This document shows, one piece after another, positions 11,297 to 22,081 of a stretch of DNA of 64,000 bases. The notes under the pieces are model-generated. The model saw only the letters and a list, made by a program, of their open reading frames with translations. It made no database searches and was not told where the DNA came from. Origin of the DNA: Hysterangium stoloniferum. Its lineage: Eukaryota > Basidiomycota > Agaricomycetes > Hysterangiales > Hysterangiaceae. Both the position numbers and the translations under genes were made by a program. The stretch is from contig WHVD01000152.1 in assembly GCA_015178975.1 (NCBI GenBank), positions 124,001 to 188,000 of the forward strand, given 5' to 3'. Within the stretch, counting starts at the first letter, position 1. Every line of letters begins with the position of its first letter.

Positions 11297-13342
11297 ATGC
11301 TCCCTTTCCAACAAAACAAGCAAGTCCTCCCTAAGTTCAAAAAGGTCCCACGAGCCCCGACAGCCAGTACATCCACGACTGGCGGGGGATTCATCACCCA
11401 CATGCCTCGTACAGACAATGTCGAGAGCAATTGGGGTACCCAAGAATCAACCCCCCTGTCGACTTTCCCCTTTGGTGATGAGCTGGGGGGAAATACCGGT
11501 ACGGATTGGAGCAAGCCGTTAGGCCCCTCCGTCAGACCGTCATCTGAGGAAGTCGCTGCTATCATGCGGAAGCAGGAAATGTTTATGGAAGAACACAACA
11601 CAAGGAGGCTCACCCGCAAAAGAGAAAGGCGTGCTGAGTATAGAAGTCAACAGGAGGCGAGGGGAGCAAGAGAAGGAGTCCCCTCCAAGCAGCAGCGGCG
11701 TGAGTACAGAGCGCAATTCGGAAACAGAGCTTCCGTGCCGATCCTTCCCCCCACGGGAGAGAAATGGGCCGACTTCGCGGAGACCGATGATAGTGAGGGT
11801 GGGACGCCTTGCATTAGGATGACGGGAACCAAGAGCTGGAAGGAGAAGGAGGGTACCATCTTTTACGACTGGGAGCTACTTCGACGCATTAAGTTGCAAC
11901 GCATAGTTCTTACCCGAGGGGACGGTCAAACGTTGCCCCAACAAGAAAAAGGATACCATAGGGGACCAATTGATTTTTCCTCGGATGAGGATGAGGATGA
12001 GGACGAGAACAGGAATGGCGTGTATAGCATCCGATCTCTGGGAGAGGATTGCCATGAAGGGTTCCTTCTCCCGTCTAAAGTTCGCTTCGTAACCAGCGAC
12101 CCCAACCAAAGACAAATGCGGAGACTGTCATCCAGAGTATGGAGGGGTCACCGCCCTAGTCAACAGTCACTGGAACGCAAACCTTCCACGATTCCGGTCC
12201 CACATCTCTCGCCAACGTCGAGGCCCCTTCCCATCATTCACCCTACACACACTCGCTCAGCCCTGATTCTAACACCTCATTTACCTCCCTCTTCAAAAGC
12301 TGTACCGGTCCCAACCTCACTTAGGATGTTGAGGCCCCCTCCCATCCTCCACCCGGCACACACTCCCTCAGCCCAACGCGAACCTTCCCCGATTCTGGCG
12401 CCTCGTCTCTCTCCCTCCCCGAAAGCTATACCGGTACCGACCCAACTTCTGCCGTCACCGGGTATCCCTCCCGACTCTCCGTATTCATATTGTGTGTCCT
12501 TGGGTAGCCCTATCCAGGACCTTCCACCAGAGCGAATGGATGTCGATTTGGACCCCCCTACACCGGACATCATCGATCCCATGGCAAGCAGAAAGGCGAA
12601 GGAGATGCAGAAAGCCACCACTCCTCTCCGAGAACAATCCCCTATTCCCGTCCTTGACAGCCCGGTTCCCCTCACTGAGCCCGTATCCACAACTTTCTGG
12701 ATGCGAGTAGCTGTCAACTACCCTTCCGAACAGTTTCCTGTCAGAAGGGTGCTATCACAGCTCGTGCCAGTACTTCAGCAACCGGTCCTTCAAGGGAGCC
12801 TCAAGGGTTGTCGCAGTCTGGCTCCGTTGTCAGAGATAATGGAGGATTTCTATCTCTCATTCGAGGATCTCGCAGAGGGGAAGAACTTTGCACGAGCAGC
12901 ACAGGAGATTAAACTCTCTATGTTCCGGCACATCATAGTGGAGCTTCACTGTCTGCCCCCAGACTCAGCGAATGTCCTCTCTATTGCTGGCTTAGTAGAT
13001 TTACTTGAGGCCCTCATCCTGACGCCTCCCACAGAGACCACCATGCAGCCACATGCTCCTGCCCCACTGCCCGCGTCTTCGTTTCCCCTCCCCAATGCTC
13101 CTCTTCTCGCGCGGATTTCCGCTCCACCGGTTAGTGTCCGCGCAGTCGTTCGTTGCAGAGAGAAAGCCTACAGACGATGGGCCGACTCCTTGTACAGGAA
13201 TTCTAGTGATTTGGCTCGGGCGAGAATAGCTGAATCCTTCAGAGTAAAAAGGGAACGATGGGGAAACATCATTTTGGACCTTGGGGGATCCTCACAGGAA
13301 GCTTGGGGCGGCATCCCAGATGCTCTTCGACACCTAGTATAG
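11297..13342 (+). CDS. third ORF of element A, unknown function
   Basis: About 681 residues from MLPFQQNK to a TAG at 13340-13342, placed where retroviruses carry env. I see no signal peptide, transmembrane segment or known enzyme motif. N-terminal third: basic, helical (RKRERRAEYRSQQ). Middle: an acidic stretch (SDEDEDEDE) and a long Pro/Ser-rich tract of repeated units (PIPVPHLSPTSRP, HPAHTPSA). C-terminal ~220 residues: a compact predicted helical domain from FWMRVAVNYPSEQF to LGGSSQEAWGGIPDAL. That domain recurs in A2 (-), in element B (14520-15226) and at 59412-59768 with clear divergence, so it has been kept as protein across two LTR families. A structural, nucleic-acid-binding or chromatin-related role is possible. 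No function is assigned. Confidence 0.8.
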   Translation: MLPFQQNKQVLPKFKKVPRAPTASTSTTGGGFITHMPRTDNVESNWGTQESTPLSTFPFGDELGGNTGTDWSKPLGPSVRPSSEEVAAIMRKQEMFMEEHNTRRLTRKRERRAEYRSQQEARGAREGVPSKQQRREYRAQFGNRASVPILPPTGEKWADFAETDDSEGGTPCIRMTGTKSWKEKEGTIFYDWELLRRIKLQRIVLTRGDGQTLPQQEKGYHRGPIDFSSDEDEDEDENRNGVYSIRSLGEDCHEGFLLPSKVRFVTSDPNQRQMRRLSSRVWRGHRPSQQSLERKPSTIPVPHLSPTSRPLPIIHPTHTRSALILTPHLPPSSKAVPVPTSLRMLRPPPILHPAHTPSAQREPSPILAPRLSPSPKAIPVPTQLLPSPGIPPDSPYSYCVSLGSPIQDLPPERMDVDLDPPTPDIIDPMASRKAKEMQKATTPLREQSPIPVLDSPVPLTEPVSTTFWMRVAVNYPSEQFPVRRVLSQLVPVLQQPVLQGSLKGCRSLAPLSEIMEDFYLSFEDLAEGKNFARAAQEIKLSMFRHIIVELHCLPPDSANVLSIAGLVDLLEALILTPPTETTMQPHAPAPLPASSFPLPNAPLLARISAPPVSVRAVVRCREKAYRRWADSLYRNSSDLARARIAESFRVKRERWGNIILDLGGSSQEAWGGIPDALRHLV

Positions 13343-13357
13343 CACATCCCTTCGAAC

Positions 13358-13367
13358 TGGGGGGCAC
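13358..13367 (+). promoter_or_regulatory. polypurine tract of element A
   Basis: CTGGGGGGCAC lies directly before the 3' LTR. The same feature precedes the type-C LTRs at 15236 (ctgggggacac) and 59794 (ctggggggcac). It would prime plus-strand DNA synthesis. Confidence 0.65.
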
Positions 13368-14012
13368 TGTAAAGGGTATGCATATATGCATACCTGGACT
13401 AAGGAATAATAGCTGGATTATAGTACTTTATTATTTATCTTTTATTTTCTTTCTTTATATTCTTTCTATATTTCGAGCACACCTTGATTTTGTAGTTCGA
13501 AGCTTTGTGTATACGTATGGGCGCTCTCAGCGCCAAAAGAGACAGACAACTTTTACCCAGCAAACACCACCTCGTAAACGACCCAGACGTCGAATAGCGA
13601 GAGGTGTCAAGGGTAACGTCTCAACTACCTTTAAAGGTAGTATTCTCTTGCATACTAACGTACTTTGGACTCGAACCGCGAAGGTCGAGTTCCACTCTAA
13701 GGTCTTTGCGCTAGTCGACATTATAGTCGACTCACGCTATTATTTCTTTACTCTAGATATTCAGCTTCGCATTGATTATCTATTTTACATCTAGCTACGA
13801 GTTGTACCGTGAAGGTCAACTCTTTCATTCTTTCATTCTAGCCATCAAGAGCAACTGTACAGTTGCTCTTGTGACGCATAGTGTGTCTTCTTACTAGTAC
13901 AGCTTGTCTAGTAATCTATGGTATTGTACTGTACGGTCAATACCTGCTAATAGTAGTTGAATAGACACTATTCTTCGTATATCGAACGGTCAGAATCTAT
14001 CGACTCTTCACA
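13368..14012 (+). repeat. 3' LTR of element A (type A)
   Basis: 645 bp, TGTAAAGGG...CTCTTCACA. Best-preserved plus-strand type-A copy. It contains a perfect 24-bp palindrome (13847-13870, half-site AAGAGCAACTGT) and four bulged hairpins at 13669-13690, 13799-13822, 13893-13912 and 13920-13944. The next base begins element B sequence. Confidence 0.93.
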
Positions 14013-15226
14013 CACCCTCACCCGCATCCAAGCCTTCTCCAGCACCACAGCCAACCCCACCCCTCCACACATCACCTGACCCCCTTGTCGCCACCCGCTC
14101 TACCCGGACACCATTGCTCCCTGCAGTGTTGGACACTTCCCTTGTTTCCTCATCAGTGCGGAGTCCACCGCCTGCCTCTCCCTACTCCCCTTGTGTTTCC
14201 CTGGGGTGCCCCATTCAACAACCTAACGTTACATTAATGGATGTTGATCACCCTACCCCAGAAATCCTCGCGATGCCTATGGAGGAAGTCCTCAAGGCAC
14301 CTCCTTCAGTCACGGAGGTCTCCAAGGAACCTCCCCCAGCAATGGATGTCTTCAAAAAGCCTCCCCCCTTAAGCGAAAAGACGAAAGGGAAGCGGAAAGC
14401 TGTTCAGGCTGATGAGCCCCTGGTCATTGACCCTCCCCCGGCCAACCCCATTCACAGCCCCCCACCACAGCTGCCCTCTCCCTCTCACTCTCGGGATACA
14501 GCTGGCTCCTCTCGTCTTTTCCAGTCAAGTTGGATGCGTGTGTCCATTAATTACCCCTCTGACATCTTCACTGTGGGACACATGCTAACGTGACTAGGAC
14601 CAACCCTGCGGCACCCTCTTCTTAAAGGGCATATTCAAGGGTATAGCAGGTCTCTCACATTGTCAGACCGCATGAGTACATTTTACTTATGCATCAATGA
14701 CCCTAAGGAACAGCTGCGTTTAGTGGAGGATATCGAACGGGTGGAGCTCTCCATATTTCGGTCCCTGCTCATCAACTCCTCTTGTGTTCTTCCTGAGCAT
14801 ACACCAATCCACTTAGCCGTGGACCTCGTCGACTTGTTGGAGCAACTGTTGTCAGATTCTGACACCTCGGGAGGAATTCCCCCTGGTGGAGACGTGCGCT
14901 CCACACCGCTTCTCACTCCTACCCTGCCATCATTACACCCTCAGCCTCCTCTCATTGCCCACATTACAGATGCTTCTGCTGATTGCATTCGCGCCATCAT
15001 TTGAACATGCCAGAAGGCCTACAGTCGTTGGGTCTCATCGATCCAGAAGCTGGATGGGTTGACATCCGCCAATGATGTTTCGAAGTGGGAGGACATTGCT
15101 CTTTCCTTTCACGCCAAGCATCTCACCTGGGGAGACGCTATCCTACACCTTGGAGGTTCGTCGCAGGACGCATGGGGAGGAGTTCCAAGTGTCCTTGACA
15201 CCTTCTTTGACATAGCTCTTTGACCT
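14013..15226 (+). pseudogene. element B third-ORF C-terminal remnant
   Basis: The frame resumes after element A in a Pro-rich region (SPYSPCVSLGCPIQ, cf. SPYSYCVSLGSPIQ in A), then WMRVSINYPSDIF, and ends with ILHLGGSSQDAWGGVP. TGA codons at 14591-14593 and 15002-15004 and a frame change near 14600-14660 break it. It shows that the third ORF belongs to more than one LTR family. About 200 codons expected between the two B fragments are missing around the insertion of element A. Confidence 0.75.
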
Positions 15227-15235
15227 GGGGGACAC

Positions 15236-15403
15236 TGTGAGAGGTACAGTGAAATATACTCAGGAAATATAGTCGGATGAGCTCATACTATATTTCTTTT
15301 ATTATTTCTACTTTCTCTCTATTTTATTATACACTTATAATTAGTTCAACAACCTATGTATGCAGTACATCGACTCTTGTGGGTGCATACATGCCAGACT
15401 TAT
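15236..15403 (+). repeat. truncated 3' LTR of element B (type C)
   Basis: Begins TGTGAGAGG after a polypurine tract and matches the first ~168 bp of the complete type-C LTRs at 62394 and 63354. It stops abruptly at the end of the inverted element A2. Confidence 0.88.
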
Positions 15404-16045
15404 TGTGAAGAGTCAATAGATTCTGACCGTTCAATATACGAAGTATAGCGTTTATTCAACTACTACTAGCAGGTATTGACCATTCAGTACAATACCATAG
15501 ATTACTAGACTGGCCGTACTAGTAAGGAGACACACAACGCGTCACAAGAGCAACTGTACAGTTGCTCTTGATGGCTAGAATGAAGAATGAAAGAGTTGAC
15601 CTTCACGGTACAACTCGTAGCTAGACGTAAGATAGATAATCAATGAGAGGCCGAATATCTAAAGTAAAGGGATAATAGTGCAAGTCGACTATAATGTCGA
15701 CAAGCGCAAAGACCTTAGAGTGGAACTCGACCTTCGCGGTTCGAGTCCAAAGTCTGTGAGTATGCGAGAGAACACTACCTTTATAGGTAGTTGAGACATT
15801 ACCCTTGACACCTCTCACTATTCGACGTCGGGGTCGTTTACGAGGTGGTGTCTGTTGGGTAAAAAGTGTCTATTGTTTGGCGCCGAGAGCGCCCATATGT
15901 ATACACAAAGCTTCGAACTACAAAATAAGGGTATACTCAAAATATAGAAAGAATGTAAATGAAGAAAATAAAAAGTAAATAATAAAGTACTATAATCCAA
16001 CTATTATTCCTTAGTCCAATTATGCATATATGCATACCCTTCACA
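15404..16045 (-). repeat. 3' LTR of A2 (type A)
   Basis: Reverse complement of the type-A LTR. Plus-strand left end TGTGAAGAG, right end CCCTTCACA, next to the G-run of the A2 polypurine tract. Confidence 0.92.
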
Positions 16046-16082
16046 GTGCCCCCCAGTTCGAAGGGATGTGCTATACAAGGTG

Positions 16083-18195
16083 TCAAAGAGCATCTGGGAC
16101 ACCACCCCAAGCTTCCTGTGAGGATCCCCCAAGGTCCAAAATGATGTCTCCCCATCGTTCCCTTTTTACTCTGAAGGATTTGGCTATTCTCGCCTGAGCC
16201 AAATCACTAGAATTCCTGTACAAGGAGTCGGCCCATCGTCTGTAGGCTTTCTCTCTGCAACGAATGACTGCGCGGACACTAACCAGCGGAGCGGAAATCC
16301 GCGCGAGAAGAGGAGCATTGGGGAGGGGAAACGAAGACGCGGGTAGTGGGGCAGGAACGTGTGGCTGTGTGGTGGTCTCTGTGGGAGGCGTCAGGACGAG
16401 GGCCTCGAGTAAATCTACTAAGCCAGCAATAGAGAGGACACTCGCTGAGTCTGGGGGCAGATGGTGAAGCTCCACTATAATGTGCCGGAACATAGAGAGT
16501 TTAATCTCCTGTGCTGCTCGCGCAAAGTTCTTCCCCTCTGCGAGATCCTCGAATGAGAGATAGAAATCCTCCATTATCTCCGACAATGGAGCCAGACCGT
16601 GACAACCCTTAAGGTCCCTTGAAGGACCGGTTGCTGAAGTACTGGCACGAGCTGTGATAGCACCCTTCTGACAGGAAACTGTTCGGAAGGGTAGTTGACA
16701 GCTACTCGCATCCAGAAAGTTGTGGATACGGGCTCAGTGGGGAGAAGCGGACTGTCGAGGACAGGAATAGGGGATCGCTCTCGGAGAGGAGTGGTGGCTT
16801 TCTGCATCTCCTTCGCCTTTCTGCTTGCCATGGGAACGATGACGTCCGGTGTAGGAGGGTCCAAATCAACATCCATTCGCTCTGATGGAAGGTCCTGGAT
16901 AGGGCTCCTAAGGACATGCAATATGAATACGGAGAGTCGGGAGGGATACCCGGTGACAGCGGAAGTGGGGTCGGGACCGGTATAGCTTTCGGGGAGGGAG
17001 AGAGATGAGGCGCCAGAATCGGGGCTGAGGGAGTGTGTGCCAGAAGGAGGATGGGAAGGGGCCTCGACGTTGGTGAAAGGCGTGGGACTGGAATCGGGGA
17101 AGGTTCACGTTCGGCTGAGGGAGTGTGTGCTGGGTGAAGGATGGGAGGGGGCCTTGACATTGACATCCTAAGTGAGGTTGGGACCGGTACAGCTTTTGGG
17201 GAGGGAGGTAGATGAGGCGTTAGAATTGGGGCTGAGGGAGTATGTGTTGAGTGAATGATGGGAAGGGGTCTCGACGTTGGCGAAAGATGTGGGACCGGAA
17301 TCGTGGAAGGTTCGCATTCCAGTGACTGTTGACTAGGGCAGTGACCCCTCCATACTCTGGATGACGGTCTCCGTGTTTGTCTTTGGTTAGGGTCGCTGGT
17401 TACGAAGCGAACTTTCGACGGGAGAAGGAACCCTTCATGGCAATCCTCTCCCAGATATCGGATGCTATACGCACCATTCCTATTCTCGTCTTCCTTCTCA
17501 TCCTCATCCGAGGAAAAATCAATTGGTCCCCTACGGTATCCCTTTTCTCGCTGGGGCAATGTTTGACCGTCCCCCCGGGTAAGAACTATTCGTTGCAACT
17601 TAATGCGTCGAAGTAGTTCCCAGTCATAAAAGATGGTACCCTCCTTCTCCTTCCAGCTCTTGGTTCCCATCATCCTAATGCAAGGCATCCCACCCTCACT
17701 ATCATCGGTCTCCGTGAAGTCAGCCCATTTCTCTCCCAGGGGGGGAAGGATCAGCGTGGAAGCTCTGTTTCCGAATTGCGCTCTGTACTCACGCCGCTGT
17801 CGCTTGGAGGGGACTCCTTCTCTTGCTCCCCTCGCCTCCTGTTGACTTCTGTACTCAGCGTGCCTTTCTCTTTTGTGGGTGAGCCTCCTTGCGTTGTGTT
17901 CTTCCATAAACATTTCCTGCCTCCGCATAGTAGCAGCGACTTCCTCTGATGACGGTCTGACGGAGGGCCCTAACGGCTTGCTCCAATCCGTACCGGTATT
18001 TCCCCCTGGCTCATCACCAAAGGAGAAAGTCGACAGGGGGGTTGATTCTTGGGTACCCCAATTGCTCTCGACATTGTCTGTATGAGGCATGCAGGTGATG
18101 AATCCCCCGCCGGTCATGGATGTACTGGCTGTCGGGGCCTGCGGGACCTTTTTGAACTTAGGGAGGACTTGCTTGTTTTGTTGGAATGGGAGCAT
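16083..18195 (-). pseudogene. third ORF of A2, frameshifted
   Basis: Starts MLPFQQNKQVLPKFKKV at 18195 and stays open to about 16930. One frameshift there and a second near 16610 move the conserved C-terminal domain into other frames. A premature TGA at 16083-16085 replaces a CGA of element A (13327-13329). The Pro-rich tract is longer than in A by one or two repeat units. Confidence 0.85.
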
Positions 18196-18556
18196 TGTAG
18201 CACGATAAAGTGGTGAAGTTGAAGGTAGAGGGAAGGGCTGTAGATAGGTGAAGGACGTGGTATGAAAAATAAAGAAAATTTATGCAAATTTACATGTACT
18301 TTCTTTTTTATATATATTGAATTGAAACTCCGCTTGGTTGGTCGCTAAATAAAATTCATTAATTGTGGCTGGGTTTTGGGTAAATGTGTCCGCCGCCAAT
18401 TAGTGGTTGTCCCAATCAACCGGAGGGATAGAAAAATGAAAGAGAATAAAAGCCAATGAGATGGCTCGTTGAATGACTGAGATATTTCTGAAAGGAAGTT
18501 ACGAAAGAAATGGAATAAATGATAGAATAGATGATTCCTTGAGCGCATATATCCCG
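18196..18556 (-). other. pol to third-ORF spacer of A2
   Basis: Homologous to 10951-11296 of element A and A/T-rich. No gene is seen. Confidence 0.6.
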
Positions 18557-21500
18557 TTAAATTTTGAACAGCACCTTGTATGCCCTCAGAAGTGCCGGAG
18601 CATTTCTGAGGTTAGTGCTGCTTAACCATGAATCCTCTTTGGGTCCATAATCTTTCCAGCGCACCCTAAATAGCAGACAATTTCGCTGTTTTCTATGTCC
18701 AACAATAGCTTCAACTTCATATTCTTCATGATCTGATTTCAACTCTCTTAGGTTCTCAAGTTGTGGTCTTGGACCTAGGTTGGGAGGAGAGGGTTGATAT
18801 TTCCGCAGATGATCCCGATTAATGACTGGCTGCATCGGATACTCTGGGGGAATCTTAAGCCTAAATACTTGAGAGTTCAATTTCTCAAGGACCTCGAATG
18901 GTCCAATCCTTCTTTGTATTAGTTTCTTCCCCATTCCCTTGACTTCCACCAGTTTGAGGGAGTGGGGGTTCACCAATACGAAGTCTCCCTCGGAGATATC
19001 TTCTACAGGTCTTTGCTTCTTGTTATATGCTCGTGCTTGAATCTCTTGGGCTCGAGCAATGGAATCCCGAGCCATCTGTCGATGATTCTCTAGTTTGAGA
19101 ATCCATTGGTCAGCCATAGGGCTGTCTGATAGTTCTCTAGGAACTAGGGGTTCGTCACCTCCTAGAACTCAAGACATCCCTCTCGGGAGGTATCCCATTA
19201 ATAAGAAGGCCGGAGGGTAGTTCGTTGAACTGTGAACGGTTAAGTTGTACACGTGGACTACCACCTCAATCCGTTGGGACCAGCTCTCCTTAGCAGAAGC
19301 ACAATAGGCTCGAAGCATTTGTTCTATGGTCGCATTCATATTCTCCGTCTGTCCATCCGTTTGGGGATGATGGGCAGAAGATACTGCAAGGGTGGTGCCA
19401 TAAATCTTACACACTTCCCGCCAGAACCTGCAGGTCCATCTCTTGTCCCGATCGCAGATTATTCGAGAGGGTAGTCCGAAGGGGCTGGCCACCTGTTTAA
19501 CAAACATTCGTGCAAATCCTTCAGCCGTAAGGTTCGAGAAAGTAGGTATTGTAATAGCGAAACACGTTAATTTATCAGCGGCGACGAAAACTGCTGAATA
19601 CAAATCCTTTCCCGAGTCAGGTAGTCCAGTGATCAGGTCCATAGAAACTACTTCAAAAGGCCTAAAAGGTACGTCGGCAGGTCTGAGAGCTCCTTGACGA
19701 GCGGTGCGATCAATTTTGGTCTTTTGGCAGATGTCACAGGTACACGCGTACAACACGCAATCTTGCAGCATTTTTGGCCAAAAGAACCGGTCTTTCATTA
19801 GGTTGAACAACCGCTGACCTCCGGCGTGCGCTCCCTCAAAAGGATTATCATGTACCAATCTTAAAATAGAGCTAGTCATGGTTCTAGGCACGCAAACTCG
19901 ACTTTTCCAGTCCGAGTCACGAAAGTACAGGAGTCTGTTTGCTCCTACAAAGTAGTGAGAAGGAGTAACAACCACATTGGGCGAGGGGGTATCGAGAGCG
20001 TAGAGGTTTCTGAAGACTGGGTCCTTCGAGTATCCTTCTAGAAATTTCTTTATATATCCCTCCTCGATACTGATTAGCAGCTGAGGATGACGCAGTGCAA
20101 AGTTGGACTCGTCCTCCTGATCGTCCCTCACTGCGTTATGAAAATCCCATTCCGACTGTTGAACCTTCTGAGTTACTCCAAAAGGTTCCATGGAATTGTT
20201 TATGATTGAGAAGACTGCCTTCTTAGCAGGTTCGTCCTTCCATAGTTTTTCCTCAGTGCTTTTGTCCATAGAGGTCGAGGTGATAGCTTGTAAATCATCT
20301 CTAATAGGGCTCACGAAGGCTGGTACCCGAGGGAGTCTGGACAATGGGTCCACATTACTGTGAACTCTTCCTGCTCAATGTAAAATTTCGAGACCTGGAA
20401 ATGCAGCGTATATCGCCCCCCATGTGGCTAGTCGACGATTAGTGTTCTCGTATGATCTAGCCCATTGCAGAGCTGCATGGTCCGTAATGAGTAGAACGTG
20501 TTCACCTTCAATAAAGGGTTGGAAGTGGACTAGTCCCTCCTTTGCTGCTAACGCTTCCCGTTCAGTGGCAGAATAGTTACGTTCAGCGCTTTTCAGCGTG
20601 CAACTCCAGTATGCAATGACTCGTTCAACGGTAACTTTGGTCGCCTCAAAAGTGGGTCCCCATGAATCCAACAACTCAATCTCGGGCTGTTTAGTTTTGT
20701 ACCGATGAACAAAGGATGGCACATCCTGCACACGGTCAAAAGCTAACTTGGCTTGGGCATAGATTTTAGTGTCCATCAAGTCTCCTAAAGCCATCTTCTG
20801 GACTTGTTGGAGACAACAACCTAAGGCAAAATCCGAAGTGTCCGTATACAATCGATAGGGCATCCCACTAACTGGATGTCCCAGCACTGGTGCTGATCCT
20901 AGTGCGGTTTTAACATCCTCATAAGCTCGGACATGTTCAGCGGTCCATGTCCAGGGTGTTCCCTTTTTTAGGAGTGAGAATAAAGGGGACACCATCCATG
21001 AATAGAATGGTATATATGCCGAAAAGTAAAGGACCATTCCAAGGAACCGTTGTAGTTCAGAGACCTTAGTGGGTGGGGCCAGTTCCAATATAGTGCGAAC
21101 TTTCTCTTGATGGGTCGAAAAACCCAACCTGGATACTTTATGACCCAACAACAAGATCGAATTATATCCGATAAAACATTTCTTGGGAGAGAGAGTGATA
21201 CCGGCCAAAGCGATAGTGCCAAGCACCTGATTCAGGTGGAGCAAATGATCATCCCAGTTCTTAGAGAATATGACTATGTCATCGATGTAGACTAGACAAA
21301 AAATCCACAAGTAGGGTGCTAAGACTGTTTGCATGATGCGCTGAAATGTGGAGGGGCTGTTTCTGAGCCCGAACGGCATCCTTTTAAATTGCCACAGCCC
21401 TCTATGAGATCTAAAGGCTGTTTTGGGCTTATCGTTCTCCAACATTTCTAATTGAGTAAACCCAGCTAGCGCGTCGAAAGAAGAAAGAACATTTGATCCC

Positions 21501-22081
21501 AACAGCACTTGCATGATCTCCGATTGATGTGGTAAAGGGAATTCATCTGGAACAGTGAGATGATTAAGTTTCCGATAGTCGATGACCACCCGCAGTTTAC
21601 CATTGCGATATACTACAAAGGCTGGCGCCCCCCAGGGGCTTTTAGATGGCTCAATGACACCCTGTTCGAACCAGGTATCCATTTGCTCATCTATAACTCT
21701 CCTATTGGCAGGGGATGAAGGGAACATAGGCATGGATATGGGCTGGGCACCCTCTTTCAAGGGGACAGGGACTCTACATTCCACTTGCCCTAACCGTCCG
21801 TCGACTCCGAAAGCCTTAACGTTCTCAGTCAAAACTGACCTGAGACGTGGCAGGACCTCTGTTGGTATATCTGGTCCCAAGTTGACTAGCTTGTGAAGAT
21901 CCTCTGAGGCAAATTTCTCATTATCAGCCACTGCAGCCGTCTTAGGACCAGGCAGTTCGAAATCGTCTGCAATCTCTGGTTCAACAGGTGGCTTAGGCCT
22001 CTCTGAGGTGACTTGACAGTCCTCCTCAAGTTGAGAGAGACTTTCGATAAGGTATGCGATCTTGGTCACACCTGCTGCCAT
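18557..22081 (-). pseudogene. pol of A2 (RT, RNase H, integrase, chromodomain)
   Basis: Open from 22081 through reverse transcriptase (YIDDIVIFS) and RNase H (YTDTSDFALGC) to TGA 20375-20377. It reopens through integrase (CDICQKTK, HPQTDGQTEN) to TGA 19169-19171, then GGDEPLV and on to MADQWILK and the chromodomain, ending at 18557. Both stops sit at codons that are CGA in element A. The second RNase H residue reads YTDTS instead of YTDAS. It provides the uninterrupted version of the site where the type-E LTR landed in A. Confidence 0.9.

Larger units (their letters stand above)
2330..14012 (+). mobile_element. Ty3/gypsy chromovirus element A, two LTRs
   Basis: An 11.7 kb element with TG...CA type-A LTRs at 2330-2973 and 13368-14012, a leader, one gag-pol frame ending in a chromodomain, a third ORF, and a G-run polypurine tract before the 3' LTR. 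The RT-RNase H-integrase order identifies Ty3/gypsy (Metaviridae), and the C-terminal chromodomain places it with chromoviruses. A solo type-E LTR (9885-10358) has since landed in pol. The flanking 5-mers differ (AAGGT before, CACCC after), so the two ends are probably not from one simple insertion. The surrounding sequence is the third ORF of element B with a portion missing, which fits recombination or deletion. Confidence 0.9.

Noticed and set aside
11297..13342. Retroviral env-like gene
   Set aside because: The position fits, but no signal peptide, transmembrane helix or glycoprotein cysteine pattern is visible.
15680..15760. tRNA-like T-arm (GGTTCGAGTCC) in several type-A LTRs
   Set aside because: It is one arm of the LTR hairpin ACTCG/CGAGT. 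No acceptor stem, D-arm or anticodon arm surrounds it.
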